Shown one piece after another: positions 53,359 through 61,341 of a stretch of DNA of 64,000 nt. Origin of the DNA: Massiliimalia timonensis (GTDB lineage: Bacteria > Bacillota > Clostridia > Oscillospirales > Ruminococcaceae); NCBI RefSeq assembly GCF_900186585.1, contig NZ_FYDD01000004.1:496001-560000 (forward strand). Direction: 5' to 3'. Within the stretch, counting starts at the first letter, position 1, and each line of letters opens with the position of its first letter. The position numbers and the translations under genes were made by a program. The notes under the pieces are model-generated. The model was given only the letters and a program-made list of their open reading frames with translations. It had not been told where the DNA came from and searched no databases.

Positions 53359-53685
53359 ACGCGAGCAAACTGTGTGGTAGCGCTGCGGCGAGGAAAGTCC
53401 GGGCATCACAGGGCAGGATAGCTGCTAACAGCAGCCGGAGGCGACTCTAGGGCGAGTGCAACAGAAAGAAACCGCCGTATTTACGGTAAGGATGGAAAGG
53501 CGAGGTAAGAGCTCACCAGCGTGCGGGGAACTGTACGGCTATGTAAACCCTATCCGATGCAACACCGACAAGGATGGATTCGTTGGCCCGACGGTCCTGA
53601 AAGGTGGCACTGAGCACATTGCGGCGACGCTGTGCCAAGATAGATTACCACAAAAACAGAACCCGGCTTATAGGTTTGGTCGCAT
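53359..53685 (+). ncRNA. rnpB: RNase P RNA
   Basis: The catalytic RNA of RNase P, which matures tRNA 5-prime ends. The diagnostic 5-prime stretch GAGGAAAGTCCGGGCATC (53390-53407) and the 3-prime ACAGAACCCGGCTTATAG (53656-53673) are present. The ends GCGAgCAAACT near 53361 and GGTTTGgTCGC near 53673 pair as helix P1, which fixes the boundaries to within a few bases. A terminator follows. Confidence 0.95.
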
Positions 53686-53696
53686 TTTTGACAGGA

Positions 53697-53735
53697 AACA
53701 GGCTGTGTCCTTTGGCGCGGCCTGTTTTTGTTTTG
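53697..53735 (+). terminator. Terminator of rnpB
   Basis: An 8-bp stem (53697-53704 with 53720-53727) is followed by a TTTTTGTTTT run. Confidence 0.75.
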
Positions 53736-53922
53736 CATGTACGTCTGACAGTTTCCGTGAGGAAAAACGGAATATGTGAAACAATTGATTCTTATTTAAC
53801 ATTTTTTGAATTTTTGCGTGCAAATTGTGACAAAAATATGGCTGTTTTTACTGCATGTTGCTCAATTTTCACAAGTTTTATGGGTGCAAAAAGCGGTTTC
53901 TTACACAAAAGTACAAAGTGCC

Positions 53923-53939
53923 TTTACAGGGACTTTACA
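53923..53939 (+). promoter_or_regulatory. WalR/PhoP-like direct repeat upstream of LtaS-like gene
   Basis: TTTACA is repeated at 53923-53928 and 53934-53939 with five bases between. On the opposite strand this reads TGTAAA-N5-TGTAAA, matching the Bacillus WalR consensus. The second copy coincides with the -35 box. Weaker copies (CTTACA, AGTACA) lie at 53900-53905 and 53910-53915. Confidence 0.5.
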
Positions 53940-53962
53940 CGTCAAAATGAGTGTGATATTAT
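53934..53962 (+). promoter_or_regulatory. Promoter of the LtaS-like gene
   Basis: TTTACA (53934-53939) and TATTAT (53957-53962) are 17 bases apart. Confidence 0.6.
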
Positions 53963-54056
53963 TACTGTGATATATTGAAGCAAAAAGACAAGTTTTACCA
54001 TTTTGGAACATAAGTATTAAGTGTGAAAGAAAAAACGATACGGAGATTGAACAAAT

Positions 54057-56159
54057 ATGTTTACTACCTCAAAAAAGAGAATTGTGTGCGCAGCGGCCGT
54101 CAGCGTGATTCTGCTGGGGCTGATTGGCTTGGATTACAAAGCTTTCTTTAACAGTGACCAGTCTTATGGCACGGTACTGTTTATCTGCGCGGTGCTGCTG
54201 TGCGCGCTGTTCGGCGTAATTTTGGCGGTGAAATTTAATTTTAACGAAAAATGGGAAAAAAGGTATGCCATGATCTACCTGTTTGCAGGGCCGTTTGTCA
54301 CCTTAACTTTGGTGGAATGCTTAGGCAACAACTTTGTATACGATTTTTCCCCGATCGCATTTATTGCCAACTATCTGGTGTATCTGCTGTTATACGGCGT
54401 AGCATATGCGCTTACCAACCGTATTGGGGTATCCGGGATCATCATCAGTTCCATTTTAAGTATTTTTGGGCTGGTAAACCATTTTGTCCTGAATTTCCGC
54501 GGCACGCCGTTTGTCCCACTGGACTTTTTGGGAGCAGGCACCGCGGCTAATGTTGCCCAGAATTATGATTTTACTCCGACCTGCCAGATGATCCTCTCCG
54601 GGCTGATGCTGGCGTGCATGATCGCGTTGGGCATAAAAGTGACTTATGTAAACAGGGTACGCCGGAAGGCTGCCCGGCGCAGTGTTTATACGCTGGCGAC
54701 CTTTGCCGCGGTGATGTTTGTATTCTATGGGACGCCGTTTTTGAGCAGTCTGAATATTACTGCTAACCTGTGGAATCAGTTGAGCGGGTATAAGCAGCAG
54801 GGAAGCGTGGTCAGCTTTTGGCTGAACACAAAGACCTTGTTTGTCAACGAACCGGATGAGTACTCTGCGGAAAAGGTAGAGGAGATCGCAAATAAAACGA
54901 CAAATACGGTAGAATCCTCCAATGCCAGCAGCAAAGGGGAATCGCAGCAGAAAGTAAAACCAAACATCATTGCTATTATGAATGAAACATGGTCGGATCT
55001 AAGCGCGATCGGCAATGAATTTGAAGTAAGCGAAGACCCCATGCCGTTTTACCATTCCCTGACTGAAAATACGATCAAGGGGAACCTTTTTGTTTCGATT
55101 TATGGCAATGGGACCAGCAACTCCGAGTTTGAATTTTTGACCGGGAACACGTTGGCATTTCTGCCGTCTGGCTGCAATGCCTATGAGCAATATATCCGGG
55201 AAGAAACAGATTCCTTAGTATCTACCCTCGCGAACCAGGGTTATTCCAGAACAGCCGTCCATCCATATTATGGAGATGGCTGGAACCGGGATGTCGTTTA
55301 TCCGTTATTGGGCTTTGAAAATTTTTATGATTTGAATTACTTTAGCCAGAACAATTTGATGCGGCGCTATGTAAGCGACAGCGACAACTATAAAAAGATT
55401 ATCAGCCTGTTTGAAAACCGGGATCAGGATAAGCCATTTTTCCTGTTTAATGTGACGATGCAGAACCACGGCGGATATGATATTCAGTACCCGAATTTCC
55501 CTGAAACGGTTACTCTGCCGTGGGATGCGGAAAACCAATATCCCAAAACGCAGCAGTACCTGTCTTTAATGAAGGAAACGGACAATGCGTTTAAGGAATT
55601 AATAGAGTATTTCAGCAAGGTGGAGGAGCCAACCATCATTGTGATGTTCGGCGACCATCAGGCCAAGATCGAACAGGAATTTTATGAGGACGTCCTGTTC
55701 GGCGGGAAATCCATTTCCAGCTTGTCCTTGGAAGAAAACCAGCAGCGTTATATCACCCCGTTTGTGATTTGGGCAAATTATGATATTGAAGAGCAATACA
55801 TAGAACAGATCAGCGCCAACTATCTGTCGACTTTGCTTTTGGAAACGGCCGGCTTGGAAATGACCCCGTACAACCAGTATTTGTGGAGCTTGTACCAGCA
55901 GCTTCCAGTCATCAATGCGGTGGGTTACATCGACAAGAATAACACCTATTATGATTATAAAACAGAATCTGAGTATTCCGGCATGTTGGAAGATTACAAG
56001 ATTTTGCAGTATAACAACATGTTTGATAAAGAGGGCAAGAAAGACGATGTCTTCTCCTTGGAGGGAACACCTTATGGAAACGACACGGCTTCCCTGTTTG
56101 GGCTGCCGGATACGACGGTGAAAACAATTTCTAATCTGATGTATTCATTGGGCGCATAA
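54057..56159 (+). CDS. LtaS-like sulfatase-family phosphoglycerol transferase
   Basis: A 700-residue membrane enzyme. About five transmembrane helices occupy residues 8-228, followed by an extracellular sulfatase-fold catalytic domain. The active-site Thr353 lies in SIYGNGTSNSEFEFLTG, the metal-binding Glu310 in IIAIMNETWSDL, and MFGDHQ supplies Asp and His. LtaS polymerises glycerol phosphate from phosphatidylglycerol onto glycolipids. Length and motif layout fit Clostridial LtaS-like proteins. The C-terminal tail beyond residue 610 is not part of the catalytic core. The exact polymer is not shown. Confidence 0.88.
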   Translation: MFTTSKKRIVCAAAVSVILLGLIGLDYKAFFNSDQSYGTVLFICAVLLCALFGVILAVKFNFNEKWEKRYAMIYLFAGPFVTLTLVECLGNNFVYDFSPIAFIANYLVYLLLYGVAYALTNRIGVSGIIISSILSIFGLVNHFVLNFRGTPFVPLDFLGAGTAANVAQNYDFTPTCQMILSGLMLACMIALGIKVTYVNRVRRKAARRSVYTLATFAAVMFVFYGTPFLSSLNITANLWNQLSGYKQQGSVVSFWLNTKTLFVNEPDEYSAEKVEEIANKTTNTVESSNASSKGESQQKVKPNIIAIMNETWSDLSAIGNEFEVSEDPMPFYHSLTENTIKGNLFVSIYGNGTSNSEFEFLTGNTLAFLPSGCNAYEQYIREETDSLVSTLANQGYSRTAVHPYYGDGWNRDVVYPLLGFENFYDLNYFSQNNLMRRYVSDSDNYKKIISLFENRDQDKPFFLFNVTMQNHGGYDIQYPNFPETVTLPWDAENQYPKTQQYLSLMKETDNAFKELIEYFSKVEEPTIIVMFGDHQAKIEQEFYEDVLFGGKSISSLSLEENQQRYITPFVIWANYDIEEQYIEQISANYLSTLLLETAGLEMTPYNQYLWSLYQQLPVINAVGYIDKNNTYYDYKTESEYSGMLEDYKILQYNNMFDKEGKKDDVFSLEGTPYGNDTASLFGLPDTTVKTISNLMYSLGA

Positions 56160-56166
56160 AATGATT

Positions 56167-56198
56167 AAAAGAGCATCGCTAATTCGCGATGCTCTTTT
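56167..56198 (+). terminator. Terminator of the LtaS-like gene
   Basis: A 13-bp perfect stem (56167-56179 with 56185-56197) is followed by a T-run. Confidence 0.88.
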
Positions 56199-56205
56199 TT
56201 GTAGT

Positions 56206-56414
56206 TAGAGGATAACATGAGCAGACGGTAGAAACTGTAGACTGCGGCCTGCGACTCGGCATAGACAGAAGATCTTAAACAGGAAAAACAGATTTTACGC
56301 AAGAGTGTGGGAAGGTGAACGCTTTACATAGAAATGATGTAGAAAGCCTGTCCCTGCGTACGGATTCCTTAAGGGGAAATAAAAAACAGCGGGAATGATT
56401 TCCTGCTGTTTTTT
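56206..56414 (+). other. Gene-free stretch ending in a terminator
   Basis: A 15-bp stem with one mismatch (56381-56395 with 56400-56414) and a T-run sits with no protein gene before it. The 170 bases upstream could encode a small RNA, but no promoter was clear. Confidence 0.4.
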
Positions 56415-56425
56415 ATCTTTTTGAC

Positions 56426-56454
56426 TTGACAAATAGCATTTATAAATATATACT
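56426..56454 (+). promoter_or_regulatory. Promoter of the YtrA-type operon
   Basis: TTGACA (56426-56431) and TATACT (56449-56454) are 17 bases apart, a near-consensus sigma-A promoter. Confidence 0.85.
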
Positions 56455-56481
56455 GTATATAAACGATATATACAGTATATA
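56447..56481 (+). promoter_or_regulatory. YtrA-type operator, perfect inverted repeat
   Basis: Two 14-base arms, TATATACTGTATAT (56447-56460) and its exact reverse complement (56468-56481), are separated by seven bases. The left arm covers the -10 box and the right arm the transcription start, so a bound dimer would block RNA polymerase. It precedes the regulator gene by 18 bases, consistent with autoregulation. Confidence 0.85.
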
Positions 56482-56499
56482 TTATTTGGAGGGGATGCT

Positions 56500-56880
56500 G
56501 TGGAAATTATTATTAGTAATGGGAGCTCCAAACCTATTTATGAACAGATTGCCACACAAATAAAAACGATGATTATCAGCGGCGAACTTTCCGAAGGGGC
56601 GATGCTGCCAAGCATGCGGCTGCTTGCGAAAGAACTTCGGATTAGTGTGATCACTACAAAAAGAGCCTATGAAGAACTGGAACGGGATGGATTTATTGAG
56701 ACCGTAGCTGGAAAAGGCAGTTTTGTAGCCGCGCGGAATATGGAATTTATCCGGGAAGAACAACTGCGCCAGGCAGAAGAAGCGCTGCAAAAGGCGGTCG
56801 ACCTTGCCCGGACAGTGGACATCTCATTGGAGGAACTGACTGAAATTTTGGCAATGTTATATAAAGGAGAATCATTATGA
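56500..56880 (+). CDS. GntR family regulator (YtrA subfamily)
   Basis: A 126-residue regulator with a winged helix (KPIYEQIATQIKTMIISGEL to GSFVAA) and a short C-terminal dimerisation segment, without an effector domain, typical of the YtrA subfamily that controls ABC transporter operons. The start codon is GTG with GGAGGGG five bases upstream. Its stop overlaps the ATPase gene start by four bases (ATGA). Confidence 0.92.
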   Translation: MEIIISNGSSKPIYEQIATQIKTMIISGELSEGAMLPSMRLLAKELRISVITTKRAYEELERDGFIETVAGKGSFVAARNMEFIREEQLRQAEEALQKAVDLARTVDISLEELTEILAMLYKGESL

Positions 56881-57740
56881 GCCAGAACGCAATTTTTGTC
56901 AAGGATCTTTGTAAAGACTATGACTCCTTTTCCCTGGACCATTTGAACTTTTCTGTTCCGCAGGGGAGTATTGTCGGTTTTGTAGGGGAAAACGGAGCCG
57001 GCAAGACCACAACGCTAAAGTCTATTTTAGGGATCGTTTCCAGCCAGGGGCTGGCGCAGGTCTTTGGGAAAGACGCTAGGGAACAGGAACTGGAGATCAA
57101 AGAACAGATCGGCGTAGTGTTTGACGAAAACCATTTTTATGAATGCTTTAAGCCCAAGCAGGTAGAGGCTGTTATGAAACGAATGTACCGGAATTGGGAC
57201 AGCGGCTGCTTTGGACGTTATTTAAAGGAGTTTAAGCTTCCGGAGCAGAAGACGATCAAAGAATATTCCCGCGGAATGAAGATGAAGCTTTCGATCGCGG
57301 CCGCATTGGCGCATCACCCAAAGCTTTTGATCTTGGACGAGGCTACCAGCGGGCTCGATCCGATTGTACGGGAAGAAATTTTAGATATTTTTCTGGACTT
57401 TATTCAGGATGAACAGCATTCGATCTTATTTTCCTCCCATATCACCAGTGATTTGGATAAGATTGCGGACTATGTAATTTTTATCCACAACGGTAAGATC
57501 GTCCTTCAGCAGGATAAGGCGCTTCTGTTGGACACTTATGGGCTGCTGAAATGCGGACGGCAGGTATTTGATAGCCTGCCCCGAGAGGAGATCGTGCGCT
57601 ACCGCCAGAACGGCTTTGGATACGAGGTTTTGGTTGACCGGACGCACCGTTTGTTCCGGGCGCACCCGGACTGGGTAATAGACCCGGTTTCGATTGAAGA
57701 TATCATGCTGCTGTTGGTCCGCGGCAAGGAAACACGTTAG
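56877..57740 (+). CDS. ABC transporter ATP-binding protein
   Basis: A 287-residue ATPase. Walker A is VGENGAGKTTT, the signature is YSRGM (a variant of LSGGQ, common in this group), Walker B and D-loop read LLILDEATSGLDP. The substrate could be an antibiotic, peptide or lipid. It is encoded between the YtrA-type regulator and its permease, 11 bases apart from the latter. Confidence 0.9.
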   Translation: MSQNAIFVKDLCKDYDSFSLDHLNFSVPQGSIVGFVGENGAGKTTTLKSILGIVSSQGLAQVFGKDAREQELEIKEQIGVVFDENHFYECFKPKQVEAVMKRMYRNWDSGCFGRYLKEFKLPEQKTIKEYSRGMKMKLSIAAALAHHPKLLILDEATSGLDPIVREEILDIFLDFIQDEQHSILFSSHITSDLDKIADYVIFIHNGKIVLQQDKALLLDTYGLLKCGRQVFDSLPREEIVRYRQNGFGYEVLVDRTHRLFRAHPDWVIDPVSIEDIMLLLVRGKETR

Positions 57741-57751
57741 GGGGTTATTAT

Positions 57752-58387
57752 ATGAAAGGCTTATTGCTCAACGACCTGTTGGGACTAAGAAGGACGCTGG
57801 CATATATTTTTGTGTTTTTGGGGATCTACGCTTTATTATTTACCGGTACTATGGGCCCCGAGTTTATTTCTGGATTTATTCTTGTGCTGACAACTATGAT
57901 GGTAAACTCCGCCGTTATGATCGGGGATGCTGCGAAGTGGAATATGTATGCATTAACGATGCCGATCAGCAGAAGAACCCTAGTACAGGAAAAATATCTG
58001 CTGATGCTGCTGTTAGGCGGCGGCGGGATGGCACTGTCTTCCCTGTACACATTTGTCATTTATTTGCTCCATCATACATTGGATTTACGTGGCTTTTTTG
58101 ATATGGTACTCCTGCTGTTTTCTCTCTGCTTGTTCTTAAACAGCGTGATACTGCCGATCCTGCTTCGTTTTGGCAGTGAAAAGGCCAAATACCTTACAAT
58201 CATATGCTATGGGGTCCCAGTAGGCGGGATTGTGATCTTGGGAGGAATGGGCGTTCTGGATGGCTGGATCGGCTTTCTGCTGCAAAACCGCACAATGGTT
58301 GCTTTGGCATGCTTTGCACTGAGCCTGGTTTTCATGGCGTTTTCTTACAGGATCTCCCTATGGATCTACCAGAAAAAGGAATGGTAA
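57752..58387 (+). CDS. ABC-2 type membrane permease
   Basis: A 211-residue permease with six hydrophobic helices (from about residue 17 to the end), matching ABC-2 permeases of YtrC/BcrB type. Together with the ATPase it should form an exporter or immunity transporter controlled by the YtrA-type repressor. The GGGGG site before the ATG is slightly weak. Confidence 0.82.
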   Translation: MKGLLLNDLLGLRRTLAYIFVFLGIYALLFTGTMGPEFISGFILVLTTMMVNSAVMIGDAAKWNMYALTMPISRRTLVQEKYLLMLLLGGGGMALSSLYTFVIYLLHHTLDLRGFFDMVLLLFSLCLFLNSVILPILLRFGSEKAKYLTIICYGVPVGGIVILGGMGVLDGWIGFLLQNRTMVALACFALSLVFMAFSYRISLWIYQKKEW

Positions 58388-58396
58388 AAATTCACG

Positions 58397-58466
58397 TTGT
58401 AACCATTTGTAATGAATAATGAAAATTTGTAATTCTTTGTTTTGGATTGTAACAACTGTATTACAA
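58397..58466 (+). promoter_or_regulatory. Helically phased TTGTAA repeats
   Basis: TTGTAA occurs on the plus strand at 58397, 58407, 58427 and 58447, and inverted as TTACAA at 58461. The steps are 10, 20, 20 and 14 bases, so the four direct copies lie on one face of the helix. They sit just upstream of the lipoprotein promoter and look like a binding site array for an OmpR-type regulator. Confidence 0.5.
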
Positions 58467-58491
58467 ATGCGATACAATGTCCTGCAAGCTA

Positions 58492-58519
58492 TTGTACTTT
58501 ACCCCATAAGCGATATAAT
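58492..58519 (+). promoter_or_regulatory. Promoter of the lipoprotein gene
   Basis: TTGTAC (58492-58497) and TATAAT (58514-58519) are 16 bases apart, 36 bases before the ATG. Confidence 0.65.
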
Positions 58520-58554
58520 AAAATTAGAGAAATAGAAAAAGGGGTGTTGTTCAA

Positions 58555-59130
58555 ATGAAAAAAATAGCAGTGAGTATTGTAGCGTTTGCGATGTTGTTTG
58601 CCGTTGTGTTGTCTGCCTGCGGAGAAAAGAACAGCGCCGCTGATCATGGAAACAAAGCGGTGAATGTTGCGGTTGGTTACAGCTTAAAACAGCTGTCTTT
58701 GTCGCTGGATTCCAATTTTATGGCACAAAAAGAACACAGCTATCAGGATGTAGATATTAACGGGACCTGCACGGAGTTATATGCCCGGGAAAATGGAAAA
58801 GAAGTATCTGCCTTGTATTTGCAGGGCTTTTATAGAAAAGACCTAAAGGACCGTGAGATTATGATAGGCCGCCAAACCTTTTCCGCTGCAGAGCTGGAAT
58901 CAAACATCATGTATCAGGATCAGAATATCGTGGTTTATGATCTTTCCAACTTCCTGTATCGGGATACCTTAGGCGCACGTGTTGATGCGACTGGCTTAGG
59001 GGAAGCTTTTGAAACCGAGATAGCAGAGTGCCTCGGACAAATGGATACCCTGATCGTGAAGGGGAGTTCAAAGGAGCAGGAACCTGTTGTACAGCCTCAG
59101 CCTTTAATCGCTGATCATATTCAATTATAG
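58555..59130 (+). CDS. Hypothetical lipoprotein
   Basis: A 191-residue protein with a lipoprotein signal (MKKIAVSIVAFAMLFAVVLSAC, lipidated Cys22) and a mixed alpha/beta mature part starting GEKNSAADHG. No family was recognised; the mature domain (VNVAVGYSLKQLSLSLDSNF) has no cysteines or enzymatic motif that I can identify. It has its own promoter and terminator, and a phased repeat array upstream. Confidence 0.8.
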   Translation: MKKIAVSIVAFAMLFAVVLSACGEKNSAADHGNKAVNVAVGYSLKQLSLSLDSNFMAQKEHSYQDVDINGTCTELYARENGKEVSALYLQGFYRKDLKDREIMIGRQTFSAAELESNIMYQDQNIVVYDLSNFLYRDTLGARVDATGLGEAFETEIAECLGQMDTLIVKGSSKEQEPVVQPQPLIADHIQL

Positions 59131-59138
59131 TATGTGAT

Positions 59139-59175
59139 AAACAGGGTACAGATTCTTCTGCACCCTGTTTTGCTG
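59139..59175 (+). terminator. Terminator of the lipoprotein gene
   Basis: A 13-bp stem with one mismatch (59139-59151 with 59158-59170) is followed by a T-rich stretch. Confidence 0.75.
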
Positions 59176-59265
59176 TCTTTAATAGGAAAATGGAAAATAA
59201 TTTTTGATTTGACGAGAATAAAACTTAAGGGTATACTATAAGAAAAGCAGCTTGCAGGAGGATCT

Positions 59266-59988
59266 ATGCCAAAATTTTTTTGTGAACGAAAAGAAGGGGA
59301 GAACCTTTATATTGAAGGGGAAGACGCGAAGCATATCAGCCGTGTTCTTCGGATGGGGCCGGGCGAAACGATCACGGTCAGTTGCCCGGATGGTTTTGAT
59401 TATGAAAGTGTGCTGCAATCCTGTGGGGAAAATCTGGCAACAGCAAAGATTACGCGCTCCTACCCCAATCAGAGTGAACCGTCTGTTAAAATCACATTGT
59501 ACCAGGCGCTTCCCAAAGGGGATAAATTTGACCTGATCACACAGAAGGCAGTAGAACTGGGGGTGACAAAGATCGTTCCGGTCTTAACCAAGCGGTGCGT
59601 ATCACGCCCGGATGAAAAGGCAATGAAAAAGAAAATTGCCCGCTGGCAAAAAATTGCAAAAGAAGCTGCCAAGCAATCCGGCAGAGGGATTATTCCGGAA
59701 GTCGGTTCACTGGTTGATATGAAGCAAGCAATCAACTTGATGACGAAGGAGGAGCTGGCAATCTTATTTTATGAAGGCGGCGGCAGGCGCCTAAATGAAC
59801 TAGTACCGTCAGATGCTCAAAAAATTGCGATTTTAATCGGTTCTGAGGGTGGTTTTGAGGAGGAAGAAGTAAACGACGCAAAAAAACAAGGGATTTTTGT
59901 GGCGACTTTGGGTAAGCTAATTTTACGTTGCGAAACAGCGCCTTTGGCAGCTTTGGCAATTCTTATGAATTTAACCGAAAATATTTAA
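59266..59988 (+). CDS. rsmE: 16S rRNA (uracil(1498)-N3)-methyltransferase
   Basis: A 240-residue SPOUT methyltransferase. The N-terminal PUA-like region (HISRVLRMGPGETITV) precedes the trefoil-knot domain with the family stretch ALPKGDKFDLITQKAVELGV, IAILIGSEGGFEEEEV and LILRCETAPLAALA. It methylates U1498 of 16S rRNA. CAGGAGG precedes the ATG. Confidence 0.95.
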   Translation: MPKFFCERKEGENLYIEGEDAKHISRVLRMGPGETITVSCPDGFDYESVLQSCGENLATAKITRSYPNQSEPSVKITLYQALPKGDKFDLITQKAVELGVTKIVPVLTKRCVSRPDEKAMKKKIARWQKIAKEAAKQSGRGIIPEVGSLVDMKQAINLMTKEELAILFYEGGGRRLNELVPSDAQKIAILIGSEGGFEEEEVNDAKKQGIFVATLGKLILRCETAPLAALAILMNLTENI

Positions 59989-59998
59989 GAAACTGTAC

Positions 59999-60027
59999 TT
60001 GTTAAATTTACACACTTGGTATATAAT
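59999..60027 (+). promoter_or_regulatory. Promoter of the small acidic protein gene
   Basis: TTGTTA (59999-60004) and TATAAT (60022-60027) are 17 bases apart. Confidence 0.65.
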
Positions 60028-60088
60028 AAGAAGTAGAAATCCGGGGAACCGGTAATTGATGAAAAGAATGCGGATTGGAGTGTTGAAT

Positions 60089-60352
60089 ATGAAAAAGAAA
60101 TCTCCTTGGAAAATAATTGCAGTTGTTACGGCTGTAGTTGGGGCTTTGGTAGCAGTAGCTGGCTATATTAAGAAAAAAAGTAAAAAGATCAGCGATGAAT
60201 TGGATTTTGATAATTCAATGTTCTTTGAAGAGGATACTTCTTTATCATATGATGACGATGATTCTATTCAGGAATTATCTGAAATAGATGGTGTGGATGA
60301 TCAAGAGGAAAATTCTGATTCTTCTGACGAAACTGACAAAAATAAAAAGTAA
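60089..60352 (+). CDS. Small membrane protein with acidic tail
   Basis: An 87-residue protein with one transmembrane helix (about 8-25), a basic juxtamembrane stretch (KKKSKKIS) and a strongly acidic C-terminal half rich in Asp, Glu and Ser. ATG at 60089 has GGAG eight bases upstream. Likely topology is N-out or a single anchor with the tail in the cytoplasm. Unrecognised; the composition resembles adaptor-like small proteins. Confidence 0.7.
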   Translation: MKKKSPWKIIAVVTAVVGALVAVAGYIKKKSKKISDELDFDNSMFFEEDTSLSYDDDDSIQELSEIDGVDDQEENSDSSDETDKNKK

Positions 60353-60406
60353 ACCCCCTAGTATTTTTCTATAATATTAGAATTATTTTTATAAAGAAAA
60401 TAGTTG

Positions 60407-60436
60407 TTGACATTTAGGGACCTATTGCAGTATAAT
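60407..60436 (+). promoter_or_regulatory. Promoter of tRNA-fMet
   Basis: TTGACA (60407-60412) and TATAAT (60431-60436) are both consensus, with an 18-base spacer, as expected for a strong stable-RNA promoter. Confidence 0.82.
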
Positions 60437-60464
60437 AATTAGGTAGCCAGTTGGTTACCTAATT
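60437..60464 (+). promoter_or_regulatory. Palindrome at the tRNA-fMet transcription start
   Basis: AATTAGGTAGCCA (60437-60449) and TGGTTACCTAATT (60452-60464) form an inverted repeat of 13 bp with one G-T mismatch and a two-base centre. It directly follows the -10 box and spans the expected start, so it is either an operator or a 5-prime leader hairpin. Confidence 0.6.
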
Positions 60465-60470
60465 AAATAT

Positions 60471-60547
<77 letters not shown>

Positions 60548-60550
60548 TTG

Positions 60551-60585
60551 AAAAGCCTTTAACCAGACGGTTAGGGGCTTTTTTC
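60551..60585 (+). terminator. Terminator of tRNA-fMet
   Basis: An imperfect 14-bp stem (AAAAGCCTTTAACC with GGTTAGGGGCTTTT) is followed by a T-run. Confidence 0.8.
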
Positions 60586-60835
60586 TTATGTGAAAAACAA
60601 AGGCTTTTTCATGATTTCCCTCCTTCTAAATTTATATAGGCGCTTTTGTATTGCGGTGTATGACAGGGAAACGAACTTTGATTGTGGTTGCAAAAGAATC
60701 AATGACTCTGAATTGGGTTATCACTATTGAGTAAACAGAAAAAAGAAGAGGAAACAAAGATTTCAAAAAAAGCAAACTATACTATTTGCACAAAATATCT
60801 TATTATTTTTGGACATAAGAAGTTGATTTTTTTTC

Positions 60836-60864
60836 TTGACATCTTTTTTATCCTGCGGTAAAAT
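60836..60864 (+). promoter_or_regulatory. Promoter of the MarR-ABC operon
   Basis: TTGACA (60836-60841) and TAAAAT (60859-60864) are 17 bases apart. Confidence 0.75.
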
Positions 60865-60868
60865 TTGT

Positions 60869-60882
60869 TTGTTTCCGAACAA
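60869..60882 (+). promoter_or_regulatory. Candidate MarR operator
   Basis: TTGTTTCCGAACAA has five-base arms TTGTT and AACAA with four bases between and lies just after the -10 box. Short palindromes in this position are usual for autoregulating MarR proteins. Confidence 0.45.
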
Positions 60883-60915
60883 TTATATTTTTAGCAGAAA
60901 GGAGGCAGGTACTGA

Positions 60916-61341
60916 ATGGAAAAAGATTGTGGGATGTGGATCCACGTTTTATCACACAAACTAAAAAAGCGTATGAACGCTGATGTTCAAAGCTTGGGGA
61001 TCACTGGGGTACAGAGCAGGATCATGCACTATATTCTTATAAAATGTACGGAGGGGCCAGTGTTTCAACGCGATGTAGAAAACGCTTTCGATATGTGCCG
61101 CTCTACTGCTACAGGTATATTGCAGTTAATGGAGAAGAATGGTCTGATCCTAAGGGAAAATGTGGCCAGCGATGCACGTTTGAAAAGCTTGATTCCCACA
61201 AAAAAGGCAGAGCAACTGGACGCGCAAATCGGTGAATTACTCCGTCAGACCGAACGTCGGCTTACGCAGGGACTCTCAGACGAGCAGCTTGCACTATTCC
61301 GGGATAGCGCGACACGAATGTCTGCCAATCTGGACGAATAG
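60916..61341 (+). CDS. MarR family transcriptional regulator
   Basis: A 141-residue winged-helix regulator. The DNA-binding part reads FQRDVENAFDMCRSTATGIL (recognition helix) and LILRENVASDARLKSLI (wing). The flanking helices form a dimer. It likely represses its own operon with the two ABC exporter genes that follow 76 bases downstream; a ligand, possibly a drug, would release it. GGAGG lies ten bases before the ATG. Confidence 0.92.
   Translation: MEKDCGMWIHVLSHKLKKRMNADVQSLGITGVQSRIMHYILIKCTEGPVFQRDVENAFDMCRSTATGILQLMEKNGLILRENVASDARLKSLIPTKKAEQLDAQIGELLRQTERRLTQGLSDEQLALFRDSATRMSANLDE

Larger units (their letters stand above)
53736..54056. other. Leader of the LtaS-like gene
   Basis: This 321-base AT-rich stretch holds direct repeats of TTTACA-like hexamers at 53900-53939, a sigma-A promoter at 53934-53962, and a leader of about 90 bases. 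No gene was seen in it. Confidence 0.6.
60586..60915. other. Region upstream of the MarR operon
   Basis: This 330-base AT-rich stretch contains the MarR promoter (60836-60864), a likely operator (60869-60882) and nothing else that could be recognised. A few short open frames here lack ribosome binding sites. Confidence 0.5.

Noticed and set aside
56295-56531. A minus-strand 78-codon frame across the YtrA-type promoter
   Set aside because: It runs through an operator, promoter and terminator, and no ribosome binding site supports it.
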